A stretch of 64,000 nucleotides of DNA from an uncultured Rhodospirillales bacterium (GCA_903828515.1 CAIKMD010000007.1:992001-1056000); one strand, 5' to 3'. Shown: positions 15,943 to 25,141, counted from the stretch's first letter. The notes: generated by a model from the sequence alone, not told the origin. Translations and numbers: made by a program.

Positions 15943-18141
15943 ATGGACGGAAACCGCACCACGCCGATTCTCACCCGCCGCCACTTCATCGTCACCGCCG
16001 CGACCGCCGCCGGCGGTCTGATGATCGGCATCAGCGCCATGCCGCATCTCGCCAGGGCCGCCTCCGTCATGGGGCAGCCGTGGAACGATGACACCGCTGC
16101 CGCACACGAAATCGACGCATGGATCGTGATCGATCCAGACGATTCCGTGCTGATCCGGTATCAGCGCTCGGAGATGGGGCAAGGCAGCATGACCGCCGTG
16201 CCGATGATGCTGAACGAGGAATTGCAAGCCGACTGGTCGAAGGTGCGGATCGAATACGCCTCGGCCAACCGCAATCACCGCGAGAAAAAAATCTACGGCG
16301 ACCAGAACTCGAACAGCAGCCGGACGATCAACGGCTCGCAGGTGCTCGTGCAGAAGGTCGGCGCCAGCGCGCGCGAGCGCCTGATCGCCGCGGCCGCCGC
16401 GAAATGGGGCGTGGCCGCCACGGAATGTGCCTCGGCGAACAGCGTGGTGACACACAAGCCAAGCGGCCGGACCTTGCGCTACGGCGAACTCGCCGCCGCT
16501 GCCGCGACGGTCAAGCTCGACAAGGAGCCGGCGATCAAGACGCCGGATCAGTTCACCTTCATCGGCAAGTCGCAGCCGCGCGTCGACGTGGTTCACAAGA
16601 TCAACGGCGCGGCGAAATTCGGCATGGACGCGCAGGTGCCGGGGATGGTCTACGCCGCCGTCCTGCAATGCCCGGTGCCGGGCGGCAAGTTGAAGAGCGT
16701 CGATGAGGCGGTGGTCGCAGGCATGCCGGGCAATCCCGTCGTGGTGAAGCTCGCCGACGCCGTGGCGGTGGCCGCGGAAGGGACGTGGTGGCGCGCCCGT
16801 CAGGCGCTCGCCCGGCTGCAGCCCGAATGGGATGTCGGCGAGGCCGGCAACACCGACAGCGCGCAGTTCTTCCGCGAATATCGTGCAGCCCTCGACGGGC
16901 CGGCAAAGACCGCCCGCAAGCAGGGCGACGTCGACCAGGCGGTCCCCGCCGGCGGCAAGACCTTCGAGGCCGTGTACGAGACGCCCTATCTCTCGCATTC
17001 GCCAATGGAGCCGTTGAACGCGACGGTACATCTGCAAGCCGACCGGATCGATGTCTGGGTCGGTACGCAGGACGCCTATGAAGCGACGGAGAAAGTGGCG
17101 AAGTTCGCCGGACTCGAGGCCGAACAGGTCTACCTCCACAACTCTTTCGTGGGCGGCGGCTTCGGACGACGCGACGTGAGCGACGAGATCGCGCACGCGA
17201 TCGCCGTTGCCAAGGTCGTGAAAAAGCCGGTCAAGCTGATCTGGTCGCGCGAGGAAGACACGCGGCACGACAAGATGCGTCCGATGGCCGTCACGCGCTT
17301 CAAGGGGGTCACCGGCGCCGACGGCATGCCGACCGCCTTGTCGATCCGCACCGTCGCGGGCTCGATCGTAAAGGCCGCTGGGATTCCACTTCCGCCGAAC
17401 GGAGTCGATTTCGTCGCCGTCGCCGGACTTGCCGGCAATGGCTACGCCAGCATCCCGAACGTCAACGTCGACTACGTCATGAGGGACACGCATCTTCCCG
17501 TGTGGTGGTGGCGCGCGCCGGGGCAGAACCAGAACATCTTCGCCCTCGAAAGTTTCATCGACGAGATGGCGACGGCGAACGGCCAGGATCCCTATCAGTT
17601 CCGTCGCAAGATGCTCGCGGGCAAGGCGGACTGGCTCGCGGTGCTCGATGCCGCGGCGGAAAAGGGCGATTGGGGCAAGCCACTCCCGAAGGGCACCGGG
17701 CGTGGCATCGCCATTTGCGACGATGCCGGCAGCCTGTGTGCCCAGGTGGCGGAAGTGACGGTGAGCCCGAAGGGCGAGCTGAAGGTCAATCGCGTCACCG
17801 TCGTGATGGACACGCACTACATCGTCAATCCGCTCTCGATCGCCGAACAGGCCGAGGGATCCGTGATCTTCGGTTTGAGCGCCGCGCTTTACGGCAAGAT
17901 CGAGGTCAAGAACGGCGTCCCGGTGCAGGGCAATTTCGACACCTACCGCATGGTCCGTCTTGCCCAGGCACCGAAGATCGACGTTCATCTTCTGGCAAGC
18001 GGCGGCCCGAAATGGGGTGGCGCCGGCGAACCGGCGGTGCCGCCGCTTTCCGGCGCGGTGGCGAATGCGATCTTCGCGGCGACCGGCAAGCGCATCCGCA
18101 GCCTGCCGATCATGGACCACGATCTGTCGGGCTCGACCTGA
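15943..18141 (+). CDS. Molybdopterin-binding large subunit, xanthine dehydrogenase family (IorB-like), Tat-exported
   Basis: A 732-residue catalytic subunit with a twin-arginine signal (TRRHFIVTA then a hydrophobic stretch, residues about 11-36), so the complex acts in the periplasm. RSEMGQGS near residue 73 and the VGGGFGRRD loop near 407 are cofactor motifs, and GGAGEPAVPP near residue 705 carries the catalytic glutamate. Enzymes of this type hydroxylate N-heteroaromatics or oxidise aldehydes. GGGGAGGACGG sets the start. The Fe-S subunit is upstream and a triheme cytochrome c downstream, giving a complete dehydrogenase that feeds the respiratory chain. Substrate is not determined. Confidence 0.93.
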   Translation: MDGNRTTPILTRRHFIVTAATAAGGLMIGISAMPHLARAASVMGQPWNDDTAAAHEIDAWIVIDPDDSVLIRYQRSEMGQGSMTAVPMMLNEELQADWSKVRIEYASANRNHREKKIYGDQNSNSSRTINGSQVLVQKVGASARERLIAAAAAKWGVAATECASANSVVTHKPSGRTLRYGELAAAAATVKLDKEPAIKTPDQFTFIGKSQPRVDVVHKINGAAKFGMDAQVPGMVYAAVLQCPVPGGKLKSVDEAVVAGMPGNPVVVKLADAVAVAAEGTWWRARQALARLQPEWDVGEAGNTDSAQFFREYRAALDGPAKTARKQGDVDQAVPAGGKTFEAVYETPYLSHSPMEPLNATVHLQADRIDVWVGTQDAYEATEKVAKFAGLEAEQVYLHNSFVGGGFGRRDVSDEIAHAIAVAKVVKKPVKLIWSREEDTRHDKMRPMAVTRFKGVTGADGMPTALSIRTVAGSIVKAAGIPLPPNGVDFVAVAGLAGNGYASIPNVNVDYVMRDTHLPVWWWRAPGQNQNIFALESFIDEMATANGQDPYQFRRKMLAGKADWLAVLDAAAEKGDWGKPLPKGTGRGIAICDDAGSLCAQVAEVTVSPKGELKVNRVTVVMDTHYIVNPLSIAEQAEGSVIFGLSAALYGKIEVKNGVPVQGNFDTYRMVRLAQAPKIDVHLLASGGPKWGGAGEPAVPPLSGAVANAIFAATGKRIRSLPIMDHDLSGST

Positions 18142-18163
18142 TCCGAACAGGGGCGTGAGAAAC

Positions 18164-18198
18164 GCGGAAGCCGCCGGTCATAGGACGGCGGCTTCCGC
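18164..18198 (+). terminator. Strong hairpin between catalytic and cytochrome subunit genes
   Basis: A perfect 13-bp GC-rich stem (arms 18164-18176 and 18186-18198) with a 9-base loop. No T-run follows, so it is more likely an mRNA stability element or partial terminator than a full stop. It lies in the 118-base gap between the large subunit and the cytochrome gene and could lower cytochrome expression relative to the enzyme. Confidence 0.6.
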
Positions 18199-18259
18199 CC
18201 ACGGCCCGGCCTCGCGCGGAGGTCGGGTGGGCTGATAACAAAATCATCGGGCGAATCAC

Positions 18260-19549
18260 ATGAAGACGAAAATTTTTGCCGCCATGCTTGTCGTGCTCGG
18301 CGCGGTACCGCTTGCGCAGGCGCAACAAACGGCGCCGCCGGCGGACAAGGGCGAATATGTCGCGCGCGCGGGCGATTGCATCGCGTGTCATTCGGTGGTC
18401 GGCGGCAAGCCGTTCGCCGGCGGTCTCAAGATGGGAACGCCGCTCGGGGCGATCTATTCGACCAACATCACGCCCGATCCCGAAACCGGCATCGGCAATT
18501 ACAGCCTCGCGGATTTCGACCGCGCGGTGCGCGGCGGCGTCGCCAAGGACGGGCATAACCTTTATCCGGCGATGCCCTATCCGTCCTACGCCAAGATCAC
18601 CGACGACGATGTGCGCGCGCTCTACGATTTCTTCATGAAGCAGGTGCCGCCGGTTAAGCAGGCGAACAAGCCGAGCGAGATCAAAGGCGTCATGGGCATC
18701 CGCTGGCCGCTCGCGATCTGGAACATGCTGTTCATGGACAAAGGTGTCTATGTCGCCAAGAAAGACCACGACGACGCGTGGAATCGCGGCGCCTACCTGG
18801 TCGAAGGCCTCGAGCATTGCGGCGCCTGCCATACGCCGCGCGGCCTCGCGTTTCAGGAAAAGGGACTCGATGCCTCCAGCGGTGCCTTTCTTCAAGGCGC
18901 GGAACTCGATGCCTGGTCGGCGCCCAATCTTCGTGGCGACCTGCGCACCGGCCTCGGCGGCTGGTCGAAAGATGAACTCGCGAGCTTCTTGAAGACCGGA
19001 CACAACGACAAGGCCGTCGCCTTCGGCTCGATGATCGATGTCCTCAATAATTCCACGCCCTATCTGAGCGACGACGACGTCAACGCCATGGCGGCCTATC
19101 TCAAGTCGCTGCCGGCGACGACGCAACAGGCGGCCTATGTCTATAACGACGCGGCGACGAAAGAGCTGCAGAGCGGGAAGCCGCAACAACCGGGCGCGGC
19201 GGTCTATCTCGGCAATTGCGTGTCGTGCCATGGTGCCGACGGCAAGGGCCAGGCGCCGTTCATTCCGCCGCTCGCCGGCAATCCCGCCGTGCTCGACGGC
19301 ATTCCGTCATCGCTCATCAATCTCGTCCTGAACAGCGCCGAGCCCCTGGTGGTGAAAGGCATGCCCGATGCTTATCGGATGCCGCAATACCGGGTTCAGT
19401 TGACCGACGACGAGATCGCCCAGGCGCTGAGCTTCATCCGCGGTGCCTGGGGCAATGACGCGCCGGCGGTCACGAGCGCGCAAGTGAAGGCGATGCGCCC
19501 GATCACCGACCCGAGCAGCGACCGCGTCATCGTCCTGAAGATGCGCTAG
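18260..19549 (+). CDS. Triheme cytochrome c subunit of the molybdenum hydroxylase
   Basis: A 429-residue periplasmic protein with a signal peptide (residues 1-21, ending AQA) and three CxxCH haem sites: CIACH near residue 41, CGACH near 190 and CVSCH near 322. The domain order matches the cytochrome subunits of membrane-bound alcohol and aldehyde dehydrogenases, which carry electrons to ubiquinone or a terminal oxidase. Methionines in the C-terminal part of each domain can be the sixth ligands. It is the third gene of the enzyme operon, separated from the large subunit by a strong hairpin. The ribosome binding site is weak. Confidence 0.93.
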   Translation: MKTKIFAAMLVVLGAVPLAQAQQTAPPADKGEYVARAGDCIACHSVVGGKPFAGGLKMGTPLGAIYSTNITPDPETGIGNYSLADFDRAVRGGVAKDGHNLYPAMPYPSYAKITDDDVRALYDFFMKQVPPVKQANKPSEIKGVMGIRWPLAIWNMLFMDKGVYVAKKDHDDAWNRGAYLVEGLEHCGACHTPRGLAFQEKGLDASSGAFLQGAELDAWSAPNLRGDLRTGLGGWSKDELASFLKTGHNDKAVAFGSMIDVLNNSTPYLSDDDVNAMAAYLKSLPATTQQAAYVYNDAATKELQSGKPQQPGAAVYLGNCVSCHGADGKGQAPFIPPLAGNPAVLDGIPSSLINLVLNSAEPLVVKGMPDAYRMPQYRVQLTDDEIAQALSFIRGAWGNDAPAVTSAQVKAMRPITDPSSDRVIVLKMR

Positions 19550-19560
19550 ACGATCAAGCT

Positions 19561-20247
19561 CTAGGATGGTGGCCGGTTGGCTTCCATCGCGCGCTTGTAG
19601 GCCGCGCGTGCGGTCGTTCGTGCGAGATAGTCGCCGAGCGGCGCGGGCAGCGGGACGTCGCGACGCAACGCGCCGGTGAGACAGGTGGTCAGCAGGATGT
19701 CCGCGCCGGTGAAACGCTCGCCCATCGCATAGGGCCCGGCGCCCAGCCGCGCGACGGCGGCCTCGGCTTGCTGGACGAAGATTTCCTTGGCTGCTTTCAC
19801 CGCATTGGGCGCCTCGCCATAAACCGCGTGCAGGTCTCCGTGGCGGCGGACGATGTACATCGTGTCGGCATCGAGCTCCATCATGCAGAAGAAACACCAC
19901 ATGTCGTAGCGCGAGCGCGCGGCGGGATTGGTCGGCGGCTGCATGTTCGCCGTGCCGCCGTAGCAGGTGGTGAGATAGTTGACGATGGCGGCGCTCTCCG
20001 AAATGACCAGATCGCCGTCCTCGACGGTGGGGATTTTTCGGCTCGGATTGAGCCTGGTGTATTCCGGGGTCAGATTGCCGCCGGTACGCGAGCCGATCGG
20101 TCGGCATGTGTAATCGAGGCCCAGCTCGTGCAGGCACCAATGCGCGCGCAGCGTGCGCGGCGTGCCGATACCCCAGACGATTTTCTTCGCATCGCGATTC
20201 GCGGCCACGCGTTCCCCCGGTTTCGTTCGACATTTTCCGTCCGTCAT
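19561..20247 (-). CDS. Glutathione S-transferase family protein
   Basis: A 228-residue two-domain protein. The thioredoxin-like N-terminal part includes RKIPTVEDGDLVISESAAI near residue 70, where IPT and ESAAI form the glutathione gamma-glutamyl site; the C-terminal part is all helical and ends with GERFTGADILLTTCL. I start at ATG 20247. The N-terminus before KKIVWGIG is about 20 residues longer than usual, so a later start is possible. It converges on the cytochrome gene with a 12-base gap. Detoxification or isomerisation of a conjugate is likely; no specific substrate. Confidence 0.88.
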   Translation of the reverse strand: MTDGKCRTKPGERVAANRDAKKIVWGIGTPRTLRAHWCLHELGLDYTCRPIGSRTGGNLTPEYTRLNPSRKIPTVEDGDLVISESAAIVNYLTTCYGGTANMQPPTNPAARSRYDMWCFFCMMELDADTMYIVRRHGDLHAVYGEAPNAVKAAKEIFVQQAEAAVARLGAGPYAMGERFTGADILLTTCLTGALRRDVPLPAPLGDYLARTTARAAYKRAMEANRPPS

Positions 20248-20351
20248 CAAAGAGCCTCGGCCGGGGTTTTATCAAGCACCTTTCGCGCCGGCTTTACCGG
20301 GCCCTTGAAGCTGTTATCGTCATCGCCAATAAAAAATTCGGAGGACCGCCC

Positions 20352-21317
20352 ATGCTGACCATTCGCAAACCCATCCGCACCCCCGTCATCATGCGCTCGC
20401 GCCTGATGCTCGAAGTCGCCTCCGAACTCGTCGCGGCCGACGAATGGAACGACAAGCAGGTGATGATCTCGTTCCGCCCGCAAGGCGACGACACCTGGCG
20501 CACGCGCTTTTTCGCGAGCGACAGCCCGGCCTCGGTCGATGCCATCGCGTCGGGCGAAGCCGATATCGCGATCTGTAATCCGGGCAGCATCCTCGCGATG
20601 GCCGCGCGCGGTCGCGGGCCCTGGAAGACGCCGATCCCGCTGCGCACGATCATGGCGATCCCGCAATTCGACCAGCTCGGCTTCGCGGTCGCGGGCGACA
20701 CCGGCCTGAAGACCCTGGGCGATCTCAAACGCGCGCGCTATCCGCTCAAGATTTCGGTACGCGGTCAGCCCGACCATTCGGTCCATCTCATTTGCAATCA
20801 GGTGCTGGCTGCATACGGCATGTCGTTCGACGACATCATCGGCTGGGGCGGCAAGATCGTCTATACCGAGGGCATGCCGAACGGGCCGGACCGGCTCGGC
20901 GCGGTCGAACGCGGCGAGCTCAATGCGGTGTGGGACGAGGCGCTGCCGCTCTTCGCGCCCCGCGCGATCGAGATGGGCATGACCTTCCTCGCGGTCGACG
21001 AGCCCGAATTAAAAGGCCTCGAAGCGGACGGCATGATGCGCGCCTATATCACGCGCGACGAATTCCCCGGCCTCAAGGAAGACGTCGCGACGATCGATTT
21101 CAGCGGCTGGCCGATGTTCTGCCTCGAAAGCGCGCCGGAACAGATGATCTATAATTTCTGCGCCGGGCTCGAAGCGCGCAAGGATCGCATCCCGTGGTAC
21201 GGACAAGGACCGATGCCGCTGGAGAAGCTCTGCAAGGACAGCAAGGAAGCGCCGCTCTATCTGCCGCTGCACAAGGGCGCCGAGAAATTCTGGCGCGAAC
21301 GCGGCTATCTGTCCTAA
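20352..21317 (+). CDS. TAXI/NMT1-type solute-binding-like protein without signal peptide
   Basis: A 321-residue protein with the TAXI-type TRAP receptor layout: ASGEADIAICNPGS near residue 60, GDLKRARYPLKISVRGQ near 125 and a C-terminal helical cap. Unlike exported receptors, the protein begins MLTIRKPIRTPVIM with no hydrophobic signal, so it looks cytoplasmic. The start is well supported by CGGAGGACC. It has no permease genes nearby. The upstream leader shares a GAAGCTGnTATCGT segment with the binding-protein gene at 22066. It might be a ligand-sensing or enzyme-like derivative; this is inference. Confidence 0.78.
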   Translation: MLTIRKPIRTPVIMRSRLMLEVASELVAADEWNDKQVMISFRPQGDDTWRTRFFASDSPASVDAIASGEADIAICNPGSILAMAARGRGPWKTPIPLRTIMAIPQFDQLGFAVAGDTGLKTLGDLKRARYPLKISVRGQPDHSVHLICNQVLAAYGMSFDDIIGWGGKIVYTEGMPNGPDRLGAVERGELNAVWDEALPLFAPRAIEMGMTFLAVDEPELKGLEADGMMRAYITRDEFPGLKEDVATIDFSGWPMFCLESAPEQMIYNFCAGLEARKDRIPWYGQGPMPLEKLCKDSKEAPLYLPLHKGAEKFWRERGYLS

Positions 21318-21323
21318 GCGCGC

Positions 21324-21881
21324 CTAGCTCGTCGTACCGCCCGCCGGATCGACCTTGGCGTGCGTCTCCTTGATCGCATCGAGGACCGATTGCGGGTCGG
21401 CGGGTTTCGCCATGGTTTCGGCTTCGTGATCGATCCGGTCGCGGATGAGCGGATTGTCGCGGCGGACCTCTTCCAGAAGCTCGATCACCTTTGCGGTCTT
21501 TTGCTCGGTGAGGATCGCCAGCTCCAGGGTCAGAAGATCGCGATGCTTGGCCAACTGTTCTTCGTGGCGTTGTGTCGCGAGGATCAGGACGACCATGTAG
21601 AGCGCCAGCACCGACACGGTCGCTTCCAGCCACGCGAAGGGTGGCGGATCGAGCGCGGGATAGCCGAATAGGGGGCTGAGCAGGTTGAAGCCGATCCAGC
21701 CGACGACCAGGACGGTCATCGCGCAAATCACCCAGGGTCGTCCGAGAAACGACGTCAAGCCATCGATCGCGCGCTGCTGCGGCGTCGCCTTCTCGTGATG
21801 TTCGGCGTGAAGCTGCGCGATCGCGCGGATGGTCTCGTCGATATGCGGCGGCAGGATGGGCGGGGTGCTGTCGTCAGGCAA
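21324..21881 (-). CDS. DUF1003-family membrane protein
   Basis: A 185-residue protein with two adjacent membrane helices (about residues 48-70 and 84-107) flanked by a soluble N-terminus and a C-terminal charged helix of about 75 residues, the usual DUF1003 layout. The sequence FLGRPWVICAMTVLVVGWIGFN and the loop PPPFAWLEATVSVLALYMV are typical. Function of the family is unknown; it is often cytoplasmic-membrane bound. It converges on the receptor gene, 6 bases apart, with no clear terminator between them. Confidence 0.82.
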   Translation of the reverse strand: MPDDSTPPILPPHIDETIRAIAQLHAEHHEKATPQQRAIDGLTSFLGRPWVICAMTVLVVGWIGFNLLSPLFGYPALDPPPFAWLEATVSVLALYMVVLILATQRHEEQLAKHRDLLTLELAILTEQKTAKVIELLEEVRRDNPLIRDRIDHEAETMAKPADPQSVLDAIKETHAKVDPAGGTTS

Positions 21882-22065
21882 GATCTACCCCCAGGTCGAG
21901 TAACGAATCGGATTGATTCCGAGACGACAGTATAGCCGCCGGTGAGTCTTACCCTTAGCGCGCGACCATGACCAAATTGCGGCGGCGGCCGGCGTACTCG
22001 ATCCGATCGTTTGCCCGCCCGCGCGAAGCTGGTATCGTAGCGCGCATAAAATAGGGAGGGTCGAC

Positions 22066-23037
22066 ATGCTGGTTCGCGCTCTGATTCTAGCGATCGCGGT
22101 GGTGGTGCTGTGGCTGCCGCCGCCGACGCGCGCCGCCGACAAGATCGAGACCGGCTTCGTCGGCTCGCCGACGCTGACCTCGTGGCCGTGGTATGTCGGC
22201 ATGCGTCGGGGCTTCTTCGCCGATGCGGGGATCGAGATCGATCCGGTCTATGTGCCGAGCGCGCCCGGCATGGTACAGCAACTGAGCGCCGGATCGCTCG
22301 GGATGATCTCGGGCACCGGCCTGACCGATCCGCTCTATGCGATCGACAAAGGGGCGCCGATCGCGGTGGTCCGCGTGACCTCGCAGGCGAGCCCGTACAT
22401 CATGGTCTCGAAGCCCGAGATCAAGTCGATCAAGGAACTCAAAGGAAAGACCATCGTGATCGGTGGTCTCACCGACATCACGCGGGTCTATTTCGACCGC
22501 ATGATGGCGGGGAACGGTTTGAAGACCGGCGATTACGATCTCACCGTGATCGGGGCGACGCCCGGCCGCTATGCGGCGCTCAAATCCGGCTCGGTCGATG
22601 CGACGCTGCTGATTCCGCCGATCCTGTTCCAGGCGACGGCAGCGGGCTTCAACGATATCGGCGCCGCCGTCGATTACGCCAAGGATCTGCCCTTCGGCGG
22701 CTGGATCGTCAATCGCACCTGGGCCGCCGCGCCCGGCCATACCGAAGCGTTGAAACGCCTGTTACCGGCTTTCAACAAAAGCCTTGCCTGGCTGCTCGAC
22801 GAGGCCAACCGCGCTGACGCGATCGCCATCCTGCAGAAAGAAGGCAATCTGCAGGAACAGGAAGTCGTCAACAGCTACAATTTCTTCCGCAAGCTCGACA
22901 TCTTCGAAAAGACCGGCAAGCTCTCGCGCAAGCAGCTCGGGAGTCTGATGGCGGTTCTCGTGCAGATGGGCGAATTGCAAAAGCCGATCCCGATGGAAAA
23001 GATCGGCCTCGACGGCGTCAGCCAGATCGGCGACTAA
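22066..23037 (+). CDS. ABC-type solute-binding protein, NMT1/SsuA-like (tandem copy 1)
   Basis: A 323-residue periplasmic binding protein with a signal peptide (residues 1-23, ending RAA). The two-lobe type II fold shows WPWYVGMRRGFFADAGIEI near residue 37 and DVTVIGATPGRYAALK-like sequence near 160, as in nitrate, sulfonate and thiamine-precursor binding proteins. GGGAGGGTCGAC sets the start. No ATPase or permease gene is adjacent. The next gene is a clear paralogue, so the pair arose by tandem duplication. Ligand unknown. Confidence 0.88.
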   Translation: MLVRALILAIAVVVLWLPPPTRAADKIETGFVGSPTLTSWPWYVGMRRGFFADAGIEIDPVYVPSAPGMVQQLSAGSLGMISGTGLTDPLYAIDKGAPIAVVRVTSQASPYIMVSKPEIKSIKELKGKTIVIGGLTDITRVYFDRMMAGNGLKTGDYDLTVIGATPGRYAALKSGSVDATLLIPPILFQATAAGFNDIGAAVDYAKDLPFGGWIVNRTWAAAPGHTEALKRLLPAFNKSLAWLLDEANRADAIAILQKEGNLQEQEVVNSYNFFRKLDIFEKTGKLSRKQLGSLMAVLVQMGELQKPIPMEKIGLDGVSQIGD

Positions 23038-23074
23038 AGGTTTCGGTGGGCGCTCTTTAACAGGGAATCCATTC

Positions 23075-24046
23075 ATGTTGTTTCGTGCTTTGATCGCCAT
23101 GGCGGCGGTCGCGGCGGCGTTCGCGCCACTGCCGGGCCGCGCGGCGGATACCGTTCAGACCGGTTTCGTCGGTTCGCCGGGTCAATCGGGATGGCCATGG
23201 TATGTCGGCGTGCATAAGGGCTTCTTCGCCGAAGCCGGGATCACGCTCGATCCGATCTACGCGCCGAGTGCGCTCAACGTGACGCAGCAATTGAGCGCCG
23301 GCTCGCTGGACATCGCCGGCGGTACGGGACCGACCGACCCGCTCTTCGCGATCGAAAAAGGCGCCCCGGTCGCGATCCTCGCCACGGTGGCGCAGCCCAG
23401 TACCTATGTCCTGGTCGCGCGGAAATCGATTGCGTCGATCAAGGAGCTGAAGGGCAAGACGATCATCACCGGTGGACTGAAAGATATTTCGCGAATCTAT
23501 GTCTCGCGGCTGATGAACGGCAACGGCGTCGCCGAAGGCGATTACGACGTGACCGTGATCGGCGCCTCGGCGGGACGCTATGCCGCGCTGCAATCCGGCA
23601 CGGTCGATGCGGCGCTGCTCAATCCGCCCGTGCTGTTTCAGGCCCAGGCCGCAGGGTATCCCGTGGTGGGCTATTCCTATGAATACGCGAAGGACATGCC
23701 GTTTTCGGTCATGAGCGTCAACCGCAACTGGGCCGCTTCGGGCAATCATAGGGATGTCCTGAAACGCCTCGTCGCCGCTTACGGCAAGAGCCGCGCGTGG
23801 TTCCTCGATCCGGCTCATCGGCAGGAGGCGATCGATATCCTGCGCCAGGAAGCCGGTCTCCAGGAGAAAGAGGTCGCCGACAGTTACGACTTCGCGCGTC
23901 AGATCAAGATGTTCGACACCGACGGCGCGGTGTCCGCGACGCAGATGCGCAGCGTGATGAAAGTGCTGAACGAGATGGGCGAGATGCCCGAACCGGTGCC
24001 GATCGATCGCATCGGCCTCGCCGGGATTACAAGGATGGTCGACTGA
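23075..24046 (+). CDS. ABC-type solute-binding protein, NMT1/SsuA-like (tandem copy 2)
   Basis: A 323-residue protein of the same length and plan as the previous one: signal peptide ending GRAA, then GWPWYVGVHKGFFAEAGITL and, near residue 160, YDVTVIGASAGRYAALQSG. The two copies differ most in the middle of each lobe, which suggests different ligands. CAGGGAATCC precedes the start and the gap between the copies is 37 bases, so they form one transcription unit. As in the first copy there are no partner permease or ATPase genes in the window. Confidence 0.88.
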   Translation: MLFRALIAMAAVAAAFAPLPGRAADTVQTGFVGSPGQSGWPWYVGVHKGFFAEAGITLDPIYAPSALNVTQQLSAGSLDIAGGTGPTDPLFAIEKGAPVAILATVAQPSTYVLVARKSIASIKELKGKTIITGGLKDISRIYVSRLMNGNGVAEGDYDVTVIGASAGRYAALQSGTVDAALLNPPVLFQAQAAGYPVVGYSYEYAKDMPFSVMSVNRNWAASGNHRDVLKRLVAAYGKSRAWFLDPAHRQEAIDILRQEAGLQEKEVADSYDFARQIKMFDTDGAVSATQMRSVMKVLNEMGEMPEPVPIDRIGLAGITRMVD

Positions 24047-24067
24047 GTTTGCGATAAAGCCGCGCGG

Positions 24068-25141
24068 CTAAAATCCGACCTTCGTTCCCGCGACGTCGAC
24101 CTGTACGTCGGGGTTGAACAACTCGGCAATCGTGTATTCGCTTTTGCGCGCCGGCATTTTGAGGCCCGCCACCTTCGCCGCTTTGACCGCTTCGTCGTGA
24201 TCGAGCGCGCGGCACTTGATCATCCCGAAGCAGCGGCCCGGCCGCAGCAGCGCCTCGTCGACTTTTTTGAAATCGTCGAGATTGGTGGTGAAGATCACCT
24301 TCTTGCTCGGAAACTTGATCAGCCCGTCGGAGACGTTGAGGAACCGCGCGATCATCTTGTTGCCCTCGCGGCTGCGGCTTCCGAGGATCGTGTCGGCATC
24401 CTCGATCACGAAGACGTTCTGGGAATCGCCGGTCAGGAAATCGACGAAGATCGAATCCGAACTGAGCAGCTTCTCCTCATAGGTCACAGCCGCATTGAGG
24501 CTGTATTCGTGAAGCAGCCAGCGAATGAGCGAGGTCTTGCCGGTGCCGGGCGGGCCGGACAGGAACAGCAGCGAGGTCGGGCTCGCCATGAAGCTGTCGA
24601 AATAGGCGCGCACGCCGCCCTTGATCCAGGGATAGAATTCGTCGTGGACCGGCGGCGCGGGATCAAGGATGACGCTCGACGAGCGGCTCTCGTCGCCGAA
24701 CATGAAGTGCCATGTCACCGTCGCCAGATGATTGGCGCCGATCTTCTCCTCGAGCACGTCGCGCAATTTTTTGACGTTGTCGCGGTCGATGCCATAGATC
24801 GCCACGGTGAAATAGGACCGCTTCACCGTGAACGGATCGTTGTGCGAGCCGCAGCGCACGCCGATCAGCATCTCGATCTTCTGCGGCAATTGCCCGATGC
24901 GCAGGACGCAGGTCTTGGGGTCGACGTCGGTCGCCCAGCAATCGCGCGCCGGTTTGCCATGGAGCGCGAGCGCCGCTTCTTTCACGATATCGACCACCTG
25001 GACGCGCGACGATTCGAGCGTGTAGCTGCGCTCGACGATCGACACGTCGCTGTCGGCGGCATTGATGAATTCGAGCGCGGCCGACATGCCGAGCTCATGG
25101 GGCCGGGTCTGGATCGAACGGTCGGGAAGGAATTTTGTCAT
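24068..25141 (-). CDS. AAA-family ATPase (Bcs1/FtsH-like core)
   Basis: A 357-residue protein. The N-terminal 180 residues form an unrecognised domain; then comes an AAA module with Walker A GPPGTGKTS near residue 197, Walker B NVFVIEDAD near 240, an arginine-finger region TTNLDDF and LLRPGRCFGMI near 290. The LLRPGR element is typical of the AAA group that includes Bcs1 and proteasomal ATPases. I start at ATG 25141, as the longer reading runs into an intergenic repeat. It is single-domain in AAA and probably a hexameric remodelling factor. Target unknown; the gene stands alone. Confidence 0.85.
   Translation of the reverse strand: MTKFLPDRSIQTRPHELGMSAALEFINAADSDVSIVERSYTLESSRVQVVDIVKEAALALHGKPARDCWATDVDPKTCVLRIGQLPQKIEMLIGVRCGSHNDPFTVKRSYFTVAIYGIDRDNVKKLRDVLEEKIGANHLATVTWHFMFGDESRSSSVILDPAPPVHDEFYPWIKGGVRAYFDSFMASPTSLLFLSGPPGTGKTSLIRWLLHEYSLNAAVTYEEKLLSSDSIFVDFLTGDSQNVFVIEDADTILGSRSREGNKMIARFLNVSDGLIKFPSKKVIFTTNLDDFKKVDEALLRPGRCFGMIKCRALDHDEAVKAAKVAGLKMPARKSEYTIAELFNPDVQVDVAGTKVGF

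Noticed and set aside
15874-18120. A 748-codon open frame on the minus strand
   Set aside because: It is antisense to the molybdenum hydroxylase large subunit, which has clear motifs and a ribosome binding site; the shadow has neither.
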